Below are positions 34,501 to 40,061 of a DNA stretch of 40,061 nucleotides, one piece after another; position 1 is the first letter of the stretch; each line of letters opens with the position of its first letter. The DNA is from Methylobacillus sp. (GTDB lineage: Bacteria > Pseudomonadota > Gammaproteobacteria > Burkholderiales > Methylophilaceae). The stretch is from contig JAITML010000084.1 of the NCBI GenBank assembly GCA_031277395.1, forward strand, positions 1 to 40,061. Reading direction: 5' to 3'. Under the pieces are notes generated by a model. The model saw only the letters and a list, made by a program, of their open reading frames with translations, did not search any database and had not been told where the DNA came from. The translations under genes were made by a program, and so were the position numbers.

Positions 34501-35472
34501 ACCGGGGGCACTGTCCCCAACTACCGTCCCGAGACCAGTCTTTACTCGGTACTGCCCAGCATGCTGCTGGGTTACAGCAACACCTTGCTCGATACCCTGC
34601 ATGAACGTGTAGGGGATGAATACATCGGCGGCATGAACACCGATGCCCAGCCGGTCTGGGGTCGCATCCTCGGTACCCGTGGTCGCGCTGAAGACGGTGC
34701 GGCCGAATACCATCACGATACCTGGACGGCACAAGGCGGTGTGGATCTCTACCGCAATCAAAAGACCGATGGCAGTTCGCATCGTCTGGGTGTCTATGCC
34801 GCCATCGGCACCATGGGCGCCGATGTGGATCACTACGGCAAGGATGCGGGCAGTAACCGATTGCAAGGCAAGACGCTGGGCATCTACTGGACCCACTTTA
34901 CCGAAGAGGGTGCGTACCTTGATGCGCTTGCCCAATATACCTGGGCGGATCTCAATACCAATCCCAGGAATACCCGTGGCTTTGATACCCGCGGTGGCAT
35001 CACTGCTCTGAGCCTGGAAATCGGCAAACCCTTCCGTATGGATGAGGCACAGGATAGCCAGAACAAACGCATCCTCGAACCGCAAGCCCAGATCATCTAT
35101 CAGAGGGGCAGCATCGACAGCGACCGTGACCCGCAAGCCAGAGTGCGCTTCAGTGACATCGACTCCACCACCCTCAGGCTGGGTGCGCGTTATGCGGATA
35201 TCAGCAACGCACAAGACAAGGCCACCATCCTCTGGCTACGCCCGAGTTTGCTGCACACTTTCCAGAACGAACCGAGAACCACCTTCTCCTCGGCAACGGG
35301 GGAGATTCCCTTTGAATTCGACCAGTCGGGTGGAAGCTTTGAGCTTGCGGCGGGGATTGAACGTCAACGCGGGAAGGGCTACGCGCTCTTCCTCTCGGGG
35401 TTGTACCGTGTTGGGCTGGATAAAGATGGCTATGACTATGGGCTTAAAGCAGGCATACGCTGGGAGTTTTGA
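31573..35472 (+). CDS. Autotransporter with Pmp-like beta-helix passenger; start codon non-standard (ATA) or lost
   Basis: Type Va secreted/surface protein of about 1299 residues if read from ATA 31573. Residues 37-57 give a hydrophobic core and the cleavage motif ATAQA, a long signal peptide of about 57 residues as in many autotransporters. The passenger (about 58-880) is a right-handed beta-helix of 29-31-residue rungs rich in GGAI, SGNTA and S-x-G-D-x-G, like chlamydial Pmp repeats. A Cys pair (DCTLDPTNPAC) precedes the C-terminal autotransporter barrel (about 1010-1299), which ends in RWEF with terminal Phe. There is no ATG/GTG/TTG in frame before TTG 31825, which would remove the signal peptide, so the gene is either started at ATA/other rare codon or disabled. 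Ligand or function is unknown; adhesion is a guess. Confidence 0.82.
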   Translation: MNTTTKHCLFCIDQRELSPKLIRCNYVIFSRSPFALRGLASLIGFFAVLLGGATAQAQITNITTPGSLTIATGTTTPANTAIWNLQSNGIFLNTLVTLPTGAPGLTINGNGNTLTLNDGATIPTYGRLGIPVGLGGTLNLSDITITGGNHGDLGGAIRVQTGDVNFSGSNGSTVSLSGNTASQGGAIYVQTGDVNFSSGDSGAITLSGNTASSDIGGAIRVQTGDVNFSGSNGSTVTLSGNTASSSGGAIYVQTGDVSISSGDGGVIILTNNSAGTPVLLGGGGAIDTPRGNVFIRSGADGIITLSGNTSVTAGAAILAGGSTYLTSVVVITTGDRGVITVNNNNNATATNSGAIFSQGSMSISGGNASTIALNENIGGALYNAGFDGPLTVTVGDRGTITVNNNTASEFYGAIEGGAVDIMISGGEASTISLNDNIGRAIHNRQSSVSITTGNSGVITLSGNNVTSSISGEGGAIQTTGTVTISSGDNGVITLAENSAISNGGAIDSESVSISSGDNGVITLAENSANLRGGAINSNGDVSISSGDNGFISITRNTASGGTSAGGAIAGANVSISSGDNGTIALTDNTAFWGGAIFAIGNTTLTGALTVSGNTAGSSGGAVFALGDVTLNATGASMISGNSTNGLPDPGVGLTPGGGAIWVGGNMTLNATLDDITFRGNTADGQANAVWFENANVLAGTTGGRTATFNTDTDRSIVFYDPIQNNAANGLITVNKTGAGSVVFDGVDTAAPTAAPAGSTTTRWSQVYGNTTVQAGTFEVRNNAVYGVLATDVSGAVASAFTVNSGATLAGGILGEVRADDFTLNGGLNIAGSAVPGTASGGFSTFTVTSNNVDLTGSQIFFNTLLNDASTQLSDVLVLDLNGSAASGTASIIVNNVGTVGDGAVTTGNGIELVRVMNNGTTTGAFTLGNTGGYIAAGPYRYELFHGSVDASAPENWFLRSTIDCTLDPTNPACASGTGGTVPNYRPETSLYSVLPSMLLGYSNTLLDTLHERVGDEYIGGMNTDAQPVWGRILGTRGRAEDGAAEYHHDTWTAQGGVDLYRNQKTDGSSHRLGVYAAIGTMGADVDHYGKDAGSNRLQGKTLGIYWTHFTEEGAYLDALAQYTWADLNTNPRNTRGFDTRGGITALSLEIGKPFRMDEAQDSQNKRILEPQAQIIYQRGSIDSDRDPQARVRFSDIDSTTLRLGARYADISNAQDKATILWLRPSLLHTFQNEPRTTFSSATGEIPFEFDQSGGSFELAAGIERQRGKGYALFLSGLYRVGLDKDGYDYGLKAGIRWEF
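32032..32403 (+). repeat. 186-bp tandem duplication within the autotransporter passenger
   Basis: The segment starting at 32032 (GGCGGCGCGATCCGCGTTC...) recurs almost unchanged at 32218, a period of 186 bases or 62 codons, each unit holding two 31-residue rungs (IRVQTGDVNFSGSN and IYVQTGDVNFSSGD type). The near identity suggests a recent duplication or gene conversion; in-frame change in copy number would alter passenger length without frameshift. Confidence 0.85.
33022..33240 (+). repeat. 87-90-bp rung repeats in the autotransporter passenger
   Basis: A stretch of about 48 bases beginning ATCAGCAGTGGCGACAATGG is present at 33022 and again at 33109 (87 bases later), with a diverged third copy at 33199. 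Each unit is one beta-helix rung of 29-30 residues containing SISSGDNGVITLAENSA. Confidence 0.75.
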
Positions 35473-35545
35473 GATAGGAACCAGGGGCTGGGGAATCAGG
35501 GATCAGTAAAACCTATCCCCCGGCCCCTCGCTGCGCTCTCCCCAA

Positions 35546-35575
35546 CCCTCTCCCATAAGGGGAGAGGGAGTTTGG
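35546..35575. repeat. CCCTCTCCC/GGGAGAGGG hairpin repeat after the autotransporter
   Basis: CCCTCTCCC (35546-35554) and GGGAGAGGG (35560-35568) form a 9-bp stem with a 5-base loop, followed on the plus strand by AGTTTGGGTTTT, so it may also end the autotransporter transcript. It belongs to the same repeat family as 36912 and 36991 and sits in the 136-base gap before the convergent serS. Confidence 0.65.
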
Positions 35576-35608
35576 GTTTTCTGAATCCTGTAACCTGAAT
35601 CCTGCTTC

Positions 35609-36904
<1,296 letters not shown>

Positions 36905-36911
36905 CTAAAGC

Positions 36912-36934
36912 CCCTCTCCCTCGATGGGAGAGGG
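36912..36934. repeat. CCCTCTCCC/GGGAGAGGG hairpin repeat (rarA-serS gap, copy 1)
   Basis: CCCTCTCCC (36912-36920) and GGGAGAGGG (36926-36934) make a 9-bp stem with a 5-base loop, followed by a further GGGGAGAGGG half-repeat at about 36937-36946. No T-tract, so a REP-like element rather than a terminator. Confidence 0.65.
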
Positions 36935-36990
36935 TTGGGGAGAGGGTGAAAAATCAGAGAGAGGGTAAATTTTACCCCCTCTCCCCCTTG

Positions 36991-37015
36991 CCCCTCTCCC
37001 ACACGGGGAGAGGGG
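36991..37015. repeat. CCCCTCTCCC/GGGAGAGGGG hairpin repeat (rarA-serS gap, copy 2)
   Basis: CCCCTCTCCC (36991-37000) and GGGAGAGGGG (37006-37015) make a 10-bp stem with a 5-base loop, 28 bases after the rarA stop on its downstream side. A separate small palindrome GGGTAA-ATT-TTACCC lies at 36964-36978. Confidence 0.65.
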
Positions 37016-37043
37016 AGTATCCTGCTATTCTACCTGTCTGCCG

Positions 37044-38357
37044 CTATTTCTTCTTTCCTGCCGCGCGATCCAGCTCGCGCAGATGTTCCAGCTTGGCGCT
37101 GATCTTGCCTTCCAGTCCGCGCGGCGTGGGTTGATAGAAGCGCGGCGGCGACATGTCATCGGGAAAATACTGCTCGCCTGCCGCATACGCCTCCGGCTCG
37201 TCGTGCGCGTAGCGGTACTCCTTGCCGTAATCCAGATCCTTCATCAGCTTGGTCGGCGCGTTGCGCAAATGCAGAGGCACGGGACGCGATTTATCCTGCG
37301 CGACAAAAGCCTTGGCCTGGTTGTAAGCCATATAAGCAGCATTGCTCTTGGGCGCAACGGCCATATAAAGCAAGGCATTGGAAAGCGCGAGTTCGCCTTC
37401 AGGCGAGCCGAGACGCTCGTAAATTTCACACGCCGCCGAGGCGATTTCCGCCGCACGCGGATCGGCAAGACCGATATCTTCTATCGCCATGCGCACGATG
37501 CGGCGACCCAGATACAAGGGGTCGGCGCCGCCATCCAGCATGCGCAGAAACCAGTACAGCGCGGCATCCGGATTGGAACCGCGCACCGATTTGTGCAGCG
37601 CGGAAATCTGGTCGTAGAACGCTTCGCCACCCTTGTCGAAACGCCGCAGTTTGGAGGCCAGCGTGCTTTCAAGAAAAGCCTCGTCGATATCGTTGATCTT
37701 TGCCGCGTGCGCGGCATTGAACAGTTGCTCAAGAAAATTCAGCAGACGCCGCGCATCGCCATCGGCATAAGCCAGCACCTGCTCGCGCACTTCGGGTGCT
37801 GTGGCCAGACCGCCGGATTCGATTTGCAATGCGCGGTCGAACAACACGCCCAGTTCCTGCTCGTTCAGCGCCTGCAACACGAATACCTGCGCGCGCGACA
37901 GCAATGCGCTGTTCACCTCGAACGAGGGATTTTCGGTCGTCGCGCCGATGAAGGTGAACAGCCCGCTTTCCACATACGGCAAAAAAGCATCCTGTTGCGA
38001 TTTGTTGAAGCGGTGCACTTCGTCAACAAACAAGATGGTCTTGCGCCCCGTTTGTTGCAGAGCATGTTGCGCGCGCTCGACCGCTTCGCGGATATCCTTC
38101 ACGCCCGACAATACCGCCGACAGCGGAATAAAATCCGCATCTGCGGTATTCGCGATGAGCCGCGCGAGCGTAGTTTTACCCACGCCCGGCGGCCCCCACA
38201 AAATCATTGACGGCAACTTGCCGGATGTGAACGCAAGATGCAGCGGCTTGCCCGTCCCGAGCAAATGACTTTGCCCGACAACTTCATCCAGTGACTTGGG
38301 ACGCAGACGCTCAGCCAGCGGCGCTTGCGGTTCGCGATGGGCGAAAAGATCAGTCAT
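37044..38357 (-). CDS. rarA: Replication-associated recombination protein A (RarA/MgsA, AAA+ ATPase)
   Basis: AAA+ clamp-loader-like ATPase acting at stalled replication forks with SSB. 437 residues with LAERLRPKSLDEVVGQ (N-terminal RarA/RuvB-like motif), Walker A WGPPGVGKTT (about 54-63), Walker B LFVDEVHRFNKSQQD, sensor 1 IGATTENPSF and the MgsA C-terminal tetramerisation region (PDAALYWFLRMLDGGADPLYLGRR, then NAAYMAYNQA). The ATG overlaps the lolA end by 8 bases, so the two are translationally coupled. Position between lolA and serS matches other proteobacteria. Confidence 0.97.
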   Translation of the reverse strand: MTDLFAHREPQAPLAERLRPKSLDEVVGQSHLLGTGKPLHLAFTSGKLPSMILWGPPGVGKTTLARLIANTADADFIPLSAVLSGVKDIREAVERAQHALQQTGRKTILFVDEVHRFNKSQQDAFLPYVESGLFTFIGATTENPSFEVNSALLSRAQVFVLQALNEQELGVLFDRALQIESGGLATAPEVREQVLAYADGDARRLLNFLEQLFNAAHAAKINDIDEAFLESTLASKLRRFDKGGEAFYDQISALHKSVRGSNPDAALYWFLRMLDGGADPLYLGRRIVRMAIEDIGLADPRAAEIASAACEIYERLGSPEGELALSNALLYMAVAPKSNAAYMAYNQAKAFVAQDKSRPVPLHLRNAPTKLMKDLDYGKEYRYAHDEPEAYAAGEQYFPDDMSPPRFYQPTPRGLEGKISAKLEHLRELDRAAGKKK

Positions 38358-38961
38358 TCCTCAATACATCCGCACCCGCCGGAGGCGTGAAGCTGAAGCT
38401 CTTGTCGTCAATTTTGGGATTGATTTCCTGCGCGGAAAATTCAATCACGGTCGTTTGGTCAAAGCTGTCGCGCATGGACATTTGTTGCAGCATGGTTCCT
38501 TTAAAGCCCAGTTCCACGCGCTCGAAACCACTGTCTTTTTCCTTGGGCGTCGCGATTATCCAGTCCAGGCCGTCCTTGTTGTCGGCGCTGCGGAGGTTGA
38601 AGGCATTGTCGATTTCCTTGCTGCCCGCGAGCAGCGCAGCGGGAGTGGAGCCAAGCATTTTATCCAGCGCGCGCACCGTGACCTGATTGAGCTCCGGATC
38701 GTACATCCACACCTGTTTGCCGTCGCCGATGATCATTTGCACATAGGGTTTGTCGTAATCCCAGCGGAATTTTCCGGGGCGCTGCAACTGCATGGTGCCG
38801 GTAACTTCCTGCACTTTTCGACCCAGATTATCAACCACCGTTTGATGAAATTTCGCGCGCATGGAGGTGGTGCTCTGGAAAAAATTTTTAAACGTCTGCA
38901 TGTCATCAGCGCGGGCAGTGACGGCGAATACGGCGAGCAGAAAGGTAACAATCAGGCGCAT
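38350..38961 (-). CDS. lolA: Outer-membrane lipoprotein carrier protein LolA
   Basis: Periplasmic chaperone that carries lipoproteins from the LolCDE complex to LolB at the outer membrane. The ATG at 38961 gives 203 residues and begins a signal peptide (RLIVTFLLAVFAVTARA, cleavage near 18). An in-frame start 14 codons upstream would put extra residues before it and is not used. Family motifs: MRAKFHQTVVDNLGRKVQE, GTMQLQRPGKFRWDYDKPY, and the C-terminal FSFTPPAGADVL. It lies 43 bases after ftsK and overlaps rarA. Confidence 0.96.
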   Translation of the reverse strand: MRLIVTFLLAVFAVTARADDMQTFKNFFQSTTSMRAKFHQTVVDNLGRKVQEVTGTMQLQRPGKFRWDYDKPYVQMIIGDGKQVWMYDPELNQVTVRALDKMLGSTPAALLAGSKEIDNAFNLRSADNKDGLDWIIATPKEKDSGFERVELGFKGTMLQQMSMRDSFDQTTVIEFSAQEINPKIDDKSFSFTPPAGADVLRND

Positions 38962-39004
38962 GGAGTTTCCATTATTGAAAATAAAATTGAATGATAAAAA
39001 CATC

Positions 39005-40061
39005 TCAGTCGGCAGAGCTTGCGGGCGCCAGCACTTCGCGATTTCCGTTTGATTGCATGGGCGACACCAGTCCCGCGCGCTCCATGTCTTCGATCAGGCG
39101 CGCGGCGCGGTTGTAGCCGATGCGCAAATGCCGCTGCACCAGCGAAATCGACGGGCGCCGCGTTTTGAGCACCACCGCCACCGCCTGATCGTACAAGGGA
39201 TCGGCTTCCGCGTCGCTGCCCTCCTCGTCCACGGCGCCTTCATCACTATCGCCGCCGTTGCCCGCCAGTATCGCTTCGACGTATTGCGGCGCGCCCTGGC
39301 TGCGCAGGTATTCAACCACGCGATGCACCTCGCCGTCGGACACGAACGCGCCGTGCACGCGCACCGGATAGCCGGTGCCCGGCGGCAGGTAGAGCATGTC
39401 GCCCTGTCCCAGCAGCGCTTCGGCGCCCATCTGGTCGAGGATGGTGCGCGAATCGACCTTGCTCGCCACCTGAAAACCGATGCGCGACGGAATGTTGGCC
39501 TTGATGAGCCCGGTGATGACATCCACGCTCGGGCGCTGCGTGGCGAGGATGAGATGGATGCCGGCGGCGCGCGCTTTTTGCGCGATGCGCGCGATCAATT
39601 CCTCGATCTTCTTGCCCGTCACCATCATCAGATCGGCGAATTCGTCGACCACGACGACGATGAGCGGCATCGGTTCCAACGGCTCCGGCGCATCCGGCGT
39701 CAAGCTCACCGGATTGAGGATGGGCCGCTCGGCCTTTTTCGCTTCCTGCACCTTGGCGTTGTAGCCAGCCAGATTGCGCACGCCCAGCACGCTCATCAGC
39801 CGGTAGCGTCTATCCATCTCGCCCACGCACCAGTTGAGCGCGTTGGGCGCGAGCTTCATGTCGGTGACGACGGGCGCCAGCAGATGCGGAATGCCCTCGT
39901 ACACCGAAAGCTCCAGCATCTTGGGGTCGATCAGGATGAGGCGCACGTCGCGCGGCTCGGCCTTGTACAGCAGCGACAGGATCATCGCGTTGACGGCCAC
40001 CGACTTGCCCGAACCCGTGGTGCCGGCCACCAGCAGATGCGGCATGCGGGCGAGATCGGCG
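39005..40061 (-). CDS. ftsK: DNA translocase FtsK (N-terminal part cut off by window edge)
   Basis: Septal DNA pump that resolves chromosome dimers with XerCD at dif. About the last 351 codons are present; the N-terminal membrane domain lies beyond the window. Seen are Walker [31 protein letters not shown], Walker [37 protein letters not shown] and the C-terminal winged-helix gamma domain ([20 protein letters not shown] to [10 protein letters not shown]) that reads KOPS-type sites. An acidic linker ([19 protein letters not shown]) joins motor and gamma domains. Next gene downstream is lolA. Confidence 0.97.
   Translation of the reverse strand, partial: ADLARMPHLLVAGTTGSGKSVAVNAMILSLLYKAEPRDVRLILIDPKMLELSVYEGIPHLLAPVVTDMKLAPNALNWCVGEMDRRYRLMSVLGVRNLAGYNAKVQEAKKAERPILNPVSLTPDAPEPLEPMPLIVVVVDEFADLMMVTGKKIEELIARIAQKARAAGIHLILATQRPSVDVITGLIKANIPSRIGFQVASKVDSRTILDQMGAEALLGQGDMLYLPPGTGYPVRVHGAFVSDGEVHRVVEYLRSQGAPQYVEAILAGNGGDSDEGAVDEEGSDAEADPLYDQAVAVVLKTRRPSISLVQRHLRIGYNRAARLIEDMERAGLVSPMQSNGNREVLAPASSAD

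Overview
The window looks like chromosomal DNA of a Gram-negative proteobacterium, most likely a betaproteobacterium of the methylotroph/nitrifier/iron-oxidiser neighbourhood (Nitrosomonadales/Methylophilales). The evidence is a hexulose-6-phosphate synthase gene (ribulose monophosphate formaldehyde fixation), a CzcCBA operon ending in a DUF3240 gene, and two blocks of conserved proteobacterial gene order: tsaE-amiC (with mutL further away) next to queG, and ftsK-lolA-rarA-serS. This placement is inferred from gene content; no rRNA or other phylogenetic marker was compared.

Left part (1-11.8 kb): the 5' two-thirds of mutL, then a block of minus- and plus-strand accessory genes. These are hexulose-6-phosphate synthase, an AraC regulator, a 0.7-kb AT-rich intergenic region, an aldehyde dehydrogenase followed by a DUF779 gene, an RND efflux pump with its membrane fusion protein, a divergent MarR regulator, and an IalB-like periplasmic protein. 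In E. coli tsaE, amiB and mutL are contiguous, so this 10.3-kb block appears to separate mutL from amiC. 11.8-15.4 kb: amidase AmiC, TsaE, QueG and a PAP2 phosphatase, tightly packed and partly overlapping.

Middle (15.4-31.4 kb): a compact czcCBA-DUF3240 metal-efflux operon, then a glycogen/alpha-glucan cluster. On the minus strand it runs glgC, a GH57 amylase/pullulanase-type enzyme, a GH57 4-alpha-glucanotransferase-type enzyme and a ROK sugar kinase. Divergently on the plus strand are glgB and pgi. Together these can make ADP-glucose and branches, trim and rearrange glucans, phosphorylate free glucose and feed glucose-6-phosphate to and from fructose-6-phosphate. No glycogen synthase is present in the window.

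Right part (31.5-40 kb): a large autotransporter with Pmp-like GGAI/SGNTA beta-helix repeats. Its signal peptide is encoded in an open frame with no ATG, GTG or TTG; the only well-placed ribosome binding site points at an ATA codon. Then come serS, rarA, lolA and the 3' part of ftsK, all on the minus strand. A family of CTCTCCC/GGGAGAG hairpin repeats lies between genes at four sites, and an 81-bp inverted-repeat element sits between czcC and the ROK kinase, supplying the kinase's last codons and its stop.
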